This document shows, in pieces, positions 23,508-32,229 of a stretch of 64,000 nucleotides of DNA. The stretch's first letter is position 1, and each line of letters opens with the position of its first letter. Origin of the DNA: Saccharothrix saharensis (GTDB taxonomy: Bacteria > Actinomycetota > Actinomycetes > Mycobacteriales > Pseudonocardiaceae); the NCBI RefSeq assembly GCF_006716745.1, contig NZ_VFPP01000001.1, forward strand, positions 2,356,001 to 2,420,000, given 5' to 3'. A program made the translations under genes and the position numbers. The notes under the pieces are model-generated. The model saw only the letters and a program-made list of their open reading frames with translations. It ran no database searches and was not told the origin of the DNA.

Positions 23508-24945
23508 GCGCCCGTCGCGGACGGCGGGCTGGCCGCTGCGGACCAAGCTGGTGGCGGCCCAGGTGGTGCTGCTGGCGGTCGTGTGCGCGATCATCGGCGT
23601 GGCGACCGGGTTCGCGCTGCGGGACACCCTGATCGCCCGGTTGGACGACCAGCTGGTCGACACCACGACCAGGGTGCGGCGGGACGTGCCGCCGCCGCCG
23701 TTCCCGGGCCTGGCCGACCCGCTGGAGCAGCCCGGGTTCGGCCCGGGCACGCTGGTGCTGATCAAGCACCCCGACGGCGGCACCAACGCCGAGCGGCTGG
23801 ACCGGGGCAGCGGCGACCGGACCAGGCTGTCCACCGACGTCGCGGCGCTGGCCGAGGCGGTGCCCTCCGACGGCCGACCGCGCACGGTGTGGCTGGGCGA
23901 GGAGCTGGGCGACCACCGGATGGTCGCGACGACCACGCCGACCGGCACGAAGGTGATCACCGGGCTGCCGATGGCCGACGTCAACGCCACGGTGTGGCGA
24001 ATGGGCTGGATCCTCGGCGGCGTGGCGCTGGCCGGCCTGGTCGCGGTGAGCCTGGCCGGCGCGCTGATCGTGCGCCGCACGCTGCGCCCGCTGGAACGGG
24101 TGGCCGCGACCGCGAGCCGGGTCGCCGAGCTGCCGCTGCACGAGGGCGAGGTGGCGCTGGCCGAGCGGGTGCCCGACGAGTACGCCGACCCCGACACCGA
24201 GGTCGGTCAGGTCGGCCTCGCGCTGAACCGGATGCTCGGCCACGTCGGCAGCGCGTTGGAGGCGCGGCACGCCAGCGAGACGAGGGTCCGGCAGTTCGTC
24301 GCCGACGCGAGCCACGAGCTGCGCACCCCCTTGGCCGCGATCCGCGGGTACGCCGAGCTGACCCGCCGCACGTCCGACGAGGTGCCGGCGCAGATCGGGC
24401 ACGCCCTGCGCCGCGTCGAGTCCGAGGCGGTGCGGATGACATCGCTGGTGGAAGACCTGCTGCTGCTGGCCCGGTTGGACGCGGGACGTCCGCTGGCCCG
24501 CGAGCCGGTGGACCTGTCGCGGCTGGTGGTCGACACGGTCAGCGACGCCCGCATCGCCGGGCCGGACCACGAGTGGCGGATGGAGCTGCCGCCCGACGCC
24601 GTGGAGGTGACCGGTGACGCGCACAAGCTGCACCAGGTGCTGGCGAACCTGCTGTCCAACGCCCGCACGCACACCCCGCCGGGCACCGCGGTGACCACCA
24701 CCTTGTCCACTGTGGAGGGCGGGGTGCGGGTGTCGGTGAGCGACAACGGTCCCGGCATCCCGGCCGGGTTGCAGGGTGAGGTGTTCGAGCGGTTCAGCCG
24801 GGGCGACACGTCGCGGTCGCGGGCGGCGGGCAGCACCGGGCTCGGCCTGTCGATCGTGGCCGCCGTGGTGGCCTCGCACAACGGGAGCGTGCGGCTGGCG
24901 AGCGCGCCCGGCCGGACCACGTTCACCGTGCACCTGCCGCGCTGA
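23485..24945 (+). CDS. HAMP-containing sensor histidine kinase
   Basis: 486 residues: TM1 at about 20-45, an extracytoplasmic sensor segment of about 125 residues, TM2 at about 172-195, a HAMP linker, then HisKA with phosphoacceptor His277 in ADASHELRTPLAAIRGY, and a HATPase_c domain with the N box NLLSNARTHT and G boxes DNGPGIPAG and GLGLSIV. It phosphorylates the preceding response regulator; the genes overlap by 23 nt. The sensor part (VRRDVPPPPFPGLADPL) is proline-rich and gives no ligand clue. Followed at 84 bp by the glycosyltransferase operon, which has its own array. Confidence 0.9.
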   Translation: MSSSPRPERPSRTAGWPLRTKLVAAQVVLLAVVCAIIGVATGFALRDTLIARLDDQLVDTTTRVRRDVPPPPFPGLADPLEQPGFGPGTLVLIKHPDGGTNAERLDRGSGDRTRLSTDVAALAEAVPSDGRPRTVWLGEELGDHRMVATTTPTGTKVITGLPMADVNATVWRMGWILGGVALAGLVAVSLAGALIVRRTLRPLERVAATASRVAELPLHEGEVALAERVPDEYADPDTEVGQVGLALNRMLGHVGSALEARHASETRVRQFVADASHELRTPLAAIRGYAELTRRTSDEVPAQIGHALRRVESEAVRMTSLVEDLLLLARLDAGRPLAREPVDLSRLVVDTVSDARIAGPDHEWRMELPPDAVEVTGDAHKLHQVLANLLSNARTHTPPGTAVTTTLSTVEGGVRVSVSDNGPGIPAGLQGEVFERFSRGDTSRSRAAGSTGLGLSIVAAVVASHNGSVRLASAPGRTTFTVHLPR

Positions 24946-24967
24946 CCGCGCGGAAGGGTTGATCGCG

Positions 24968-24995
24968 CACAGCCCGCTCACAGCCGGGGCACAAG
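24968..24995 (+). promoter_or_regulatory. CACAG array upstream of the first GT39 gene
   Basis: CACAGC at 24968, CACAGC at 24979 and CACAAG at 24990, exact 11-bp spacing. The first starts 61 bp before ATG 25029. The sequence after the third repeat (ACCGCCCAGCC) closely resembles that after the array at 26.8 kb. Probably the operator that couples the kinase/regulator pair to the glycosyltransferases. Confidence 0.7.
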
Positions 24996-25028
24996 GACCG
25001 CCCAGCCTCCGCCGACACGCTCGACCCC

Positions 25029-26819
25029 ATGCGAGCGAGACTCCCCCTGTTGCTGCTGCTGACCGGGACGGCGGCGCTGTACCTGTGGCGGTTGGGCGAC
25101 TCCGGTTGGGCCAACGCCTACTACTCCGCCGCCGCCCAGGCGGGCGCCGAGAGCTGGCACGCGTGGTTCTTCGGCGCGACCGACCCGGCCGGCTCGATCA
25201 CCGTCGACAAGACGCCCGCGGCGACCTGGGTCATGGGGTTGTCGGCCCGGCTGTTCGGCGTCAACGCCTGGAGCATCCTGGTTCCGCAGGCGCTGATGGG
25301 CGTGGCGAGCGTCTGGCTGCTGCACGCCACCGTGCGCCGCACGTCCGGTGAGGCCGCCGGGCTGGTCGCGGGCGCGGTGCTGGCGTTGACGCCCGTGGCC
25401 GTGCTGATGTTCCGGTTCAACAACCCCGACGCGCTGATGGTGCTGCTGCTGGTCGCGGGCGCCCACTGCACGGTCCGCGCCACCGAGAAGGCCTCGGTGC
25501 GGTGGCTGGCGCTGGCCGGGGTCGCGGTGGGTTCCGCGTTCCTGGCCAAGATGCTCCAGGCGTTCCTGGTGCTGCCCGCGTTCGGCGTGGTCTACCTGGC
25601 GTTCGCGCCCGCGCCGGTGCTGCGCAAGGTGTGGCACCTGGCCGCGGCGCTGGGCGCGGTGGTCGTCGCGGGCGGCTGGTGGGTGCTGGCGGTGGAGCTG
25701 ACGCCCGCCGGCTCACGACCCCACATCGGCGGCTCGCAGGCGGACAGCGTGCTGGAGCTGGCGCTGGGCTACAACGGGCTCGGCCGGTTGACCGGTGAGG
25801 AGATCGGCAGCGTCGGTGGTGGCGGCTGGGGCTCGGCCGGGTGGAGCAGGCTGCTCGGCGACGAGATGGGCGGTCAGATCGCCTGGCTGCTGCCGACCGC
25901 GCTGGTGCTGCTGGTCGCCGGGTGGTGGGCCGGGCGCGCCGCCGAACGCGTCGGGCTCGCGCTGTGGGGCGGCTGGCTGCTGGTCACCGCCGCGGTGTTC
26001 AGCTACATGAACGGCATCATCCACGCCTACTACACGGTGGCGTTGGCGCCGGCGATCGGCGCGTTGGTCGGGATCGGCGCGGTCGCGTTGTGGCGCGAGC
26101 GGCACGATCCCGTGGCGGCGGCGGCGTTGTCGGGAGCCTTGGCCGTGACGGCGCTGCAGTGCTACCTGCTGCTGCTGGACTGGTCGACCGCGTTGGCGGC
26201 GGTCGTGCTCGTCCTCGGCTTGATCGGCGCGGTGGGGCTGTTCCTCGCCGCCGCCGTGCCTGCCGTCGTGGTGGTGCCGGTGGCCGTGGTCGCCGCGCTG
26301 CTCGGACCGGGCTCGTACGCCGTGGCCACGGCCGCGACACCGCACTCGGGCGCGATTCCCAGCGCCGGTCCCGCGATGACGAACCGACCCGGCGGCCTGG
26401 TCCTCATGGGTCCTGGCGGGGCCACGAGCACCCTCCGCGGCGGTGGCGGGATGGGCGGCCTGCTCAGCGCACCGACACCGGGCGATGAGCTGGTGGGGCT
26501 GTTGCGGGACAGCGACGGCTTCACCTGGGCGGCGGCGGCCGTGGGATCGAACAACGCGGCCGGCTACCAGCTCGGCAGCGGCGAGCCGGTGATGGCCGTC
26601 GGCGGGTTCAACGGCACCGACCCGGCGCCCACGCTGGAGGAGTTCCAGGAACTGGTCCGAAGTGGACGGATCCACTACTTCCTCGGCGGCGCGCTCATGC
26701 CCGCGGAGACCGGCAGCGACGCGTCCCAGCGCATCGCCGACTGGGTCGCGGAGACGTTCACCGCGGCGGAGGTGGACGGCGTGGACGTCTACGACCTCAC
26801 AGCGGGCGCACAGCGATGA
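25029..26819 (+). CDS. GT39-family (ArnT/PMT-like) polyprenyl-sugar transferase, copy 1
   Basis: 596 residues with ten to twelve transmembrane helices. The first outer loop holds the acidic residues of GT-C enzymes (LGDSGWANAYYSAAAQAG; SITVDKTPAATWVMG), and FRFNNPDALMVLLLVAG follows. The C-terminal 150 residues are extracytoplasmic, Gly/Met-rich (GGGGMGGLLSAPTPGDELVG), and end in a small alpha/beta domain PTLEEFQELVRSGRIHYFLGG. Such proteins move a sugar from polyprenyl phosphate to a lipid or protein outside the membrane. It is paralogous to the gene at 28.1 kb throughout. The CACAG array precedes it. Confidence 0.88.
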   Translation: MRARLPLLLLLTGTAALYLWRLGDSGWANAYYSAAAQAGAESWHAWFFGATDPAGSITVDKTPAATWVMGLSARLFGVNAWSILVPQALMGVASVWLLHATVRRTSGEAAGLVAGAVLALTPVAVLMFRFNNPDALMVLLLVAGAHCTVRATEKASVRWLALAGVAVGSAFLAKMLQAFLVLPAFGVVYLAFAPAPVLRKVWHLAAALGAVVVAGGWWVLAVELTPAGSRPHIGGSQADSVLELALGYNGLGRLTGEEIGSVGGGGWGSAGWSRLLGDEMGGQIAWLLPTALVLLVAGWWAGRAAERVGLALWGGWLLVTAAVFSYMNGIIHAYYTVALAPAIGALVGIGAVALWRERHDPVAAAALSGALAVTALQCYLLLLDWSTALAAVVLVLGLIGAVGLFLAAAVPAVVVVPVAVVAALLGPGSYAVATAATPHSGAIPSAGPAMTNRPGGLVLMGPGGATSTLRGGGGMGGLLSAPTPGDELVGLLRDSDGFTWAAAAVGSNNAAGYQLGSGEPVMAVGGFNGTDPAPTLEEFQELVRSGRIHYFLGGALMPAETGSDASQRIADWVAETFTAAEVDGVDVYDLTAGAQR

Positions 26820-26825
26820 CACACG
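26798..26825 (+). promoter_or_regulatory. CACAG array at the GT39 / GtrB-GtrA junction
   Basis: CACAGC at 26798, CACAGC at 26809 and CACACG at 26820, exact 11-bp spacing. It overlaps the end of the first GT39 gene. The first repeat starts 60 bp before ATG 26858, the same geometry as in the other arrays, so this is probably an internal promoter or operator and favours 26858 as the true start of the next gene. Confidence 0.65.
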
Positions 26826-26857
26826 AGCCGCCCAGCCAAGCGCCCGAGGGTGAGCCC

Positions 26858-28066
26858 ATGACCACGCTCACGACGACCACCGTGCTCGACGTGGTGGTGC
26901 CCGTCCACAACGAGGAACGCGACCTCGCGCCTTGCGTGCGCAAGCTGCACGCCGACCTGACGCGGACCTTCCCCTACCCGTTCCGGATCACCATCGCGAA
27001 CAACGCGTCCACGGACGGCACGCGCGCCGTCGCCGACGAGCTGGCCCGGGAACTGCCCGCCGTGGCGGCGGTGCACCTGGCGGAGAAGGGGCGCGGGCGC
27101 GCGCTGAAGGCGGTGTGGACGGCGTCGGACGCCGCCGTGCTGGCGTACATGGACGTGGACCTGTCCACCGACCTGGCCGCGCTCGCGCCCCTGGTGGCGT
27201 CGTTGATCTCCGGGCACTCGGACCTGGCGATCGGCAGCAGGCTCGCCCGCGGCGCGCGGGTGGTGCGCGGGCCGAAGCGCGAGTTCATCTCCCGCTGCTA
27301 CAACCTGATCCTGCGTGGCGCGCTCGCCACCCGGTTCACCGACGCGCAGTGCGGGTTCAAGGCGATCCGGGCCGACGTGGCCCGGCGGCTGCTGCCGCAC
27401 GTCGAGGACACCGGGTGGTTCTTCGACACCGAGCTGCTGGTGCTCGCCGAACGGGCCGGCGCGCGCATCCACGAGGTGCCGGTGGACTGGGTGGACGACC
27501 CGGACAGCCGGGTGGACATCGTCTCGACCGCCGTGGCCGACCTGAGGGGCGTGGCCCGGGTGGCGCGCGGCCTGCTCACCGGGCGCATCCCGATCGGCGA
27601 GCTGCGCGCCCAGCTCGGCAGGCGACCGCTGGAGCCGCAGACGCCGGGCGTGCCCGCCGGGTTGTTCAAGCAGCTGGTGCGGTTCGGCGCGATCGGGGTG
27701 GTCAGCACGCTGGCCTACCTGCTGCTGTTCGTGTCGCTGCGCGGCGGGCTGGGCGCGCAGGGCGCGAACCTGGTCGCGCTGCTGCTGACCGCGATCGCCA
27801 ACACCGCGGCCAACCGCCGGTTCACCTTCGGCGTGCGCGGTCGGCGCGGCGCGGGCCGCCACCAGTTCGAGGGCCTGCTCGTGTTCGCCCTCGGCCTCGC
27901 GCTGACCAGCGGCTCGCTGGCCCTGCTGCACGTGTTCGCCGCGCCGGGAGGCCCGGCCGAGCTGGTCGCGGTCGTCGGCGCCAACCTCCTCGCCACCGTG
28001 CTGCGCTTCCTGTTGCTGCGCAACTGGGTCTTCCGGCCGCGCCGTGCCGCGGAGGCCGCCTCGTGA
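26858..28066 (+). CDS. GtrB-GtrA fusion: polyprenyl-phosphate glycosyltransferase with flippase-like domain
   Basis: 402 residues in two parts. The N-terminal GT2 domain (about 1-235) is DPM1/GtrB-like: VLDVVVPVHNEERDL, then AYMDVDLSTDL with the DxD-type motif, and DAQCGFKAIR. The C-terminal part is a GtrA domain with four transmembrane helices (about 258-390; LVRFGAIGVVSTLAYLLL, NTAANRRFTFGVRG). The first would make polyprenyl-phospho-sugar and the second helps move it across the membrane for the GT39 enzymes on both sides. I chose ATG 26858 for its GAGGG at 7 nt; an ATG at 26816 overlaps the previous stop by 4 nt and adds 14 residues. Its stop overlaps the next GTG by 4 nt. Confidence 0.88.
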   Translation: MTTLTTTTVLDVVVPVHNEERDLAPCVRKLHADLTRTFPYPFRITIANNASTDGTRAVADELARELPAVAAVHLAEKGRGRALKAVWTASDAAVLAYMDVDLSTDLAALAPLVASLISGHSDLAIGSRLARGARVVRGPKREFISRCYNLILRGALATRFTDAQCGFKAIRADVARRLLPHVEDTGWFFDTELLVLAERAGARIHEVPVDWVDDPDSRVDIVSTAVADLRGVARVARGLLTGRIPIGELRAQLGRRPLEPQTPGVPAGLFKQLVRFGAIGVVSTLAYLLLFVSLRGGLGAQGANLVALLLTAIANTAANRRFTFGVRGRRGAGRHQFEGLLVFALGLALTSGSLALLHVFAAPGGPAELVAVVGANLLATVLRFLLLRNWVFRPRRAAEAAS

Positions 28067-29892
28067 CCACACCGTCGACCCCAAGGACCCCTTCCATGAC
28101 CACCGCAACCCCGACCGCGCCCGCACCCACCGCGGACGCGACACCGTCGGGACGCAACTGGACCACGCCCGCGCTGGTCGTGCTGCTGGTCGGCACGGCG
28201 GTGCTGTACCTCTGGAACATCACCGCGTCCGGCTGGGGGAACGGCTACTACGCCGCCGCCACCCAGGCGGGCGCGCAGAGCTGGACCGCGTGGCTGTTCG
28301 GCGGGCTCGACGCCGGTGGCGTGATCACGGTCGACAAGCCACCGGCCGCGCTGTGGGTGAGCGGGTTGTCCGCCCGGCTGTTCGGGTTCTCCAGCTGGAC
28401 CGTGCTCGCGCCGCAGGCGATCGAGGGCGTGCTGGCCGTGTGGTTGTTGTACGCCACGGTGAAGCGCACGTCCGGCGCGGTGGCCGGGTTGATGGCGGGC
28501 GCGGCGCTCGCCGTGACACCGGTCGCGGTGCTGATGTTCCGGTTCAACCTGCCGGACGCGCTGCTGGTGCTGCTGATGGTGGCCGGCGCGTACTGCACCG
28601 TGCGGGCGTTGGAGCAGGGCTCCGGCCGGTGGCTCGCGCTGGCGGGCGTGGCGATCGGGTTCGCGTTCCTGGCCAAGATGGGTCAGGCGTTCCTGGTGCT
28701 GCCCGCGTTCGCCGCCGCCTACCTGCTGGCCGCGCCGACGACGCTGCTCAAGCGGCTGCTGCACCTGCTCGGCGCGGGTGTGGCGGTGGCCGTGTCCGCC
28801 GGGTGGTTCATCGCGCTGGTCGAGCTGTGGCCGACGGAGTCGCGTCCGTACATCGGCGGGTCGTCGAACGACTCGCTGTGGGAGCTGGCCATGGGCTACA
28901 ACGGCCTCGGCCGGATCTTCGGCGGCGGCCGGGGCGTGGTCGCGGGCGGCGGGAACGCCAACATTGGCTTCGGCGGCGAGACCGGCCTCGGCCGGCTGTT
29001 CGGCGCGAGCATGGGCGGCGAGATCTCCTGGCTGCTGCCCGCCGCGCTCATCGGGGTGGTGGCGGGACTGTGGTTCACGCGCCGACTGCCGCGCACCGAC
29101 CGGACCCGCGCGGCGCTCGTGCTGTGGGGGTTGTGGGTGCTGGGCAGCGGGGTCGTGTTCAGCTTCATGAGCGGCATCACGCACCCCTACTACACCGTCG
29201 CCGCCGCGCCTGGCGTCGCCGCGCTCGTCGCCATCGCCGGTCGGGAGATGTGGCGTGGCCGCCGGCACCCGCCGGTGCGCCTCACGCTGGCGGCGATGGT
29301 GGCCGCCGCCGGGTTCTGGGGCTTCGCGCTGCTCCAGCGGTTCGGCGAGTGGCTGCCCGCGCTGCGCTGGGTGGTGGCCGTGCTGACCGTGCTGGTGGCC
29401 ACGGCGATCGTGATGGGCGTGCGCCGGGTCGCCGCGCTGGCGGTGGTCACCTCCGTCGCCTCCACGGCGGCGTTCGGCGTGGCCACCGCCGCCACCCCGC
29501 ACGCCGGCTCCATCCCGATGTCCGGTCCGGCGTCCTACGCGGGTGACGGCGGCGGCATGGGCGGCCCGATGGGCGCGACGTCCGACGAGCTTGTCGAACT
29601 GCTCAAGGCCACCACCGGGACGTGGGCGGCGGCGACGGTGAGCGCGCAGAGCGCGGCGAACCTGTCGCTGGACTCGGGCAAGGCGGTGATCGGCATCGGC
29701 GGCTGGAGCGGCGGCGACCCCGCGCCGACGTTGGAGGAGTTCCAGCAGTACGTGGCGGACGGCCGGATCGGCTACTTCGTCACCGGCGGCATGGGCGGCG
29801 GCATGCGGGGTGAGAACGCGATCGGCGAGTGGGTCGCGGCCAACTTCGAGGCCACGACCACCGGTGAGGCGACCGTCTACAAGCTCGGCTGA
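28063..29892 (+). CDS. GT39-family (ArnT/PMT-like) polyprenyl-sugar transferase, copy 2
   Basis: About 609 residues, paralogous over its full length to the gene at 25.0 kb: WNITASGWGNGYYAAATQAG, VITVDKPPAALWVSG, FRFNLPDALLVLLMVAG, then the Gly/Met-rich segment and a C-terminal PTLEEFQQYVADGRIGYFV domain. GTG 28063 overlaps the GtrBA stop (GTGA); ATG 28096 in frame is an alternative that removes a Thr/Pro-rich leader. Having two such enzymes around one GtrBA suggests that both use its polyprenyl-phospho-sugar on different acceptors. Overlaps the convergent SGNH hydrolase by 16 bp. Unlike the other three promoters I see no CACAG array before it. Confidence 0.87.
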   Translation: MTTPSTPRTPSMTTATPTAPAPTADATPSGRNWTTPALVVLLVGTAVLYLWNITASGWGNGYYAAATQAGAQSWTAWLFGGLDAGGVITVDKPPAALWVSGLSARLFGFSSWTVLAPQAIEGVLAVWLLYATVKRTSGAVAGLMAGAALAVTPVAVLMFRFNLPDALLVLLMVAGAYCTVRALEQGSGRWLALAGVAIGFAFLAKMGQAFLVLPAFAAAYLLAAPTTLLKRLLHLLGAGVAVAVSAGWFIALVELWPTESRPYIGGSSNDSLWELAMGYNGLGRIFGGGRGVVAGGGNANIGFGGETGLGRLFGASMGGEISWLLPAALIGVVAGLWFTRRLPRTDRTRAALVLWGLWVLGSGVVFSFMSGITHPYYTVAAAPGVAALVAIAGREMWRGRRHPPVRLTLAAMVAAAGFWGFALLQRFGEWLPALRWVVAVLTVLVATAIVMGVRRVAALAVVTSVASTAAFGVATAATPHAGSIPMSGPASYAGDGGGMGGPMGATSDELVELLKATTGTWAAATVSAQSAANLSLDSGKAVIGIGGWSGGDPAPTLEEFQQYVADGRIGYFVTGGMGGGMRGENAIGEWVAANFEATTTGEATVYKLG

Positions 29893-30713
29893 CGCAGGGG
29901 CGGTGCGGCGGTGGTCGGCCCGACCACCGCCTCCGTCGCGACGTACCGGGCGGGCTCGGGGTGACCGGCCCACGAGCGGTACACGATCGTGGCCGCGTAC
30001 GGGACCAGGTCCCGGCCGCGACGCCACAGCCACGGGACGCCCTTCACCACCAACCACACCACGTGGTGCAAGGGCGTCACCTCGAGCCCGCCCGTGCGGG
30101 TGAGCGACACCCGGCCCGGTACCTCGCAGCCGGCTCGCGCCAACCGCGCCGCGAACGCCGCCGCCAGCCGCCGGTGCCCCGCCTCCGACGGGTGCAGCCG
30201 GTCCACCGCCCACGTGTCCGGCGAGTACGCGCCGTCCATCAGGTCCAGGTCGACGCACTCGATCCCGTGCCGCCGCACGACCGCGTCGACGATCCCGTTC
30301 AACTCCTCGATCCGCGCCCGCAACGCCCGCCGCAACGCGCCCGGCAACCGGAACACCCGGCTGTGGTCGTGGAACCGCACCGTGACGACCGCCGCCCCCG
30401 CCGACACCAGCGCGCCGACGACCGCGTCCAGGTCGACGTGCACCCGCCGCCCGTCGAAGTCGGACCGCAGGGTGTCGTTCATGCCGACCAGCACGACCGC
30501 CGCGTCCGGCCGCGCGGCCAGTGCCGCCGGCAACTGCCGGTGCCGCACCGACGCCACCCGCGCCCCCGTGAACGACACGTTGTGGTACCGCGCGTGCGGC
30601 AACGCCGCCGCGAGCAGCGCGCCGACGCCACGCCACCCACCGGGCACGGGATCACCCACGCCCACCGTCGTCGAATCACCCAGGACCACCAGGCTGCGCA
30701 CCGTCTTGGCCAC
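29877..30713 (-). CDS. SGNH/GDSL hydrolase
   Basis: 278 residues with the SGNH blocks in order: VVLGDSTTVGVGD (nucleophile Ser of GDS), a Gly in block II (FTGARVASV), VGMNDTLRSDF (Asn of block III), and DRLHPSEAGHR (Asp-x-x-His of block V). No signal peptide, so probably cytoplasmic. This architecture is common in actinobacterial esterases or acetyl-hydrolases. A C-terminal 70-residue extension with a hydrophobic patch (HHVVWLVVKGVPWLWRR) is unlike the core. Upstream is a 200-bp gap with nothing recognisable. Substrate unknown. Confidence 0.82.
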   Translation of the reverse strand: MAKTVRSLVVLGDSTTVGVGDPVPGGWRGVGALLAAALPHARYHNVSFTGARVASVRHRQLPAALAARPDAAVVLVGMNDTLRSDFDGRRVHVDLDAVVGALVSAGAAVVTVRFHDHSRVFRLPGALRRALRARIEELNGIVDAVVRRHGIECVDLDLMDGAYSPDTWAVDRLHPSEAGHRRLAAAFAARLARAGCEVPGRVSLTRTGGLEVTPLHHVVWLVVKGVPWLWRRGRDLVPYAATIVYRSWAGHPEPARYVATEAVVGPTTAAPPLRQPSL

Positions 30714-30917
30714 ACGGGAACGATCGCGCAGCCACGTGACGCACCGAGGACGAACACCCCAACGCGGGCGGAATGCCGGGTACCGCGGCAGTACACCGAT
30801 CCCTCATCCGCCGACCGCCGACACCCGGCCACCCGCCCGGCCACCGCCAGCCGAGCACGACCGGCCGCCAAGCCACCGAGCGAGCATCGCCGGGCCACCC
30901 GGGCCGGCAGCCGGGCC

Positions 30918-32117
30918 CTACCGGAACGCCGGGTAGAGCGGCAGTTCGGCGGCACGCCTGCCGTACCGCGCCACCAGCGCCGAGATCACGTCGTCGGCGT
31001 GCTCGGCGATGTGCTTCGCACCCGCGGCCAGCGCGTCGGACCGCAGCCGCACCCACCGGGCGGTCAGCACGACCACGCGCGGCGGGGAGTCGAGGGGGCG
31101 GTGGCCGGACGGCAGGGCCGAGTCCAGGCCCGGCAGGCCGCGCCACGTGCCCAGCCACACCCACAGCAGCTGCGCCTCCAGCAGCCGGGGCAGGAACACC
31201 GCGTCGTCGTCCAGGTCCGGCCACACCGACGACACCTCGGCCCGCCACGCCGCGACCATCGCCTCCGACATCCCCGCGGGCAGCCCGTAGGCGCACCAGC
31301 ACGACGGGAACGGCACCCGCAGGCACGCCGCGTCGAACACGATGTCGCGCACGCACCCGCCCTCGAAGTCGAGGAACCGGACGCCCTTGCTGGTCACGAG
31401 GTGGTTGTCCGGGCACGACGTGGACGGGCTGAACGCGCGCCGGCGTGACGTGACGAACCCGCGCACGGCCTGCTCGGCGAACGCGCGCACGGACTCGGGC
31501 GTGTCGACTTCCAACGATTCAACCAGCAGCTCGGGCAGCCCGGCCAGCGCCGTGTGCACGTCCACCACGATCGGGTCGGCGCAGCACTGCGAGCCCTGGC
31601 GGCGCATCAGCGCGTCGAAGTCCGCGTCACGCCCGGCGGTCGTCGCGTGCAACCGGCCCATGGCGTGCGCCCAGGACAGCAGCCCCCGTTCGGCGGCCCG
31701 CGCGTCCGAGCCGAGCAGCTTCTCCGCGAGCCGGGGCGCCTTGCCCAGGTCCTCCAGCACGACCAGCCGCTTGGCGTTGTCCTGCGCGACCAGCTCGGGT
31801 GTCAGGCGCTCCTCGGACGGCAGCGCGGTGAGCAGCTTGTGGCTCACCACCTCGTGCGCGAACGGGTCGCGGTCGGCCACCGGCGACGGGTAGCGCTTGA
31901 CCACGAGCGTGCGGGGCAGGGAGAACGGGGTGTGGGCCACCCGGACGCGGGCGACGACGGACCGGCCGGCACCCCCGAGGTCCTCGGGGTCGGCCAGCCG
32001 AACCGGTGCGCCGAACCTGCCGCTCAACACCGACTGGGCCGCTGCCACCGCGTCGTCCAGCTCGGAGGGGGCAGCGTCGTCGATGTCCTGCGGGCCGGCG
32101 GTGATCTCCACGCTCAT
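30918..32117 (-). CDS. Phosphotransferase (aminoglycoside-kinase fold)
   Basis: 399 residues of the APH/choline-kinase fold. N-lobe: TLVVKRYPS with the ATP-binding Lys and a following Glu in HEVVSHKLL. C-lobe: PSTSCPDNHLVTSKG and VRFLDFEGGCVRDI, the catalytic loop (Asp, Asn) and the metal-binding Asp of the DFE motif. The usual HGD histidine is replaced (CPDN), as in a family of uncharacterised actinobacterial kinases. Substrate unknown. ATG 32115-32117 sits right after GGAGGGG, so a GTG two codons inside is a possible alternative. Downstream of the DUF389 gene on the same strand. Confidence 0.7.
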   Translation of the reverse strand: MSVEITAGPQDIDDAAPSELDDAVAAAQSVLSGRFGAPVRLADPEDLGGAGRSVVARVRVAHTPFSLPRTLVVKRYPSPVADRDPFAHEVVSHKLLTALPSEERLTPELVAQDNAKRLVVLEDLGKAPRLAEKLLGSDARAAERGLLSWAHAMGRLHATTAGRDADFDALMRRQGSQCCADPIVVDVHTALAGLPELLVESLEVDTPESVRAFAEQAVRGFVTSRRRAFSPSTSCPDNHLVTSKGVRFLDFEGGCVRDIVFDAACLRVPFPSCWCAYGLPAGMSEAMVAAWRAEVSSVWPDLDDDAVFLPRLLEAQLLWVWLGTWRGLPGLDSALPSGHRPLDSPPRVVVLTARWVRLRSDALAAGAKHIAEHADDVISALVARYGRRAAELPLYPAFR

Positions 32118-32229
32118 CCCCTCCGACCCTACTCCCGGTGCCGACCGTCCTGACAGAACCCGTCCGGGCACCGTGACGGTAGTGCTCACGGACCGCCCGG
32201 CTCCACCTTTTGTGGAAATCCCGTCCCGG

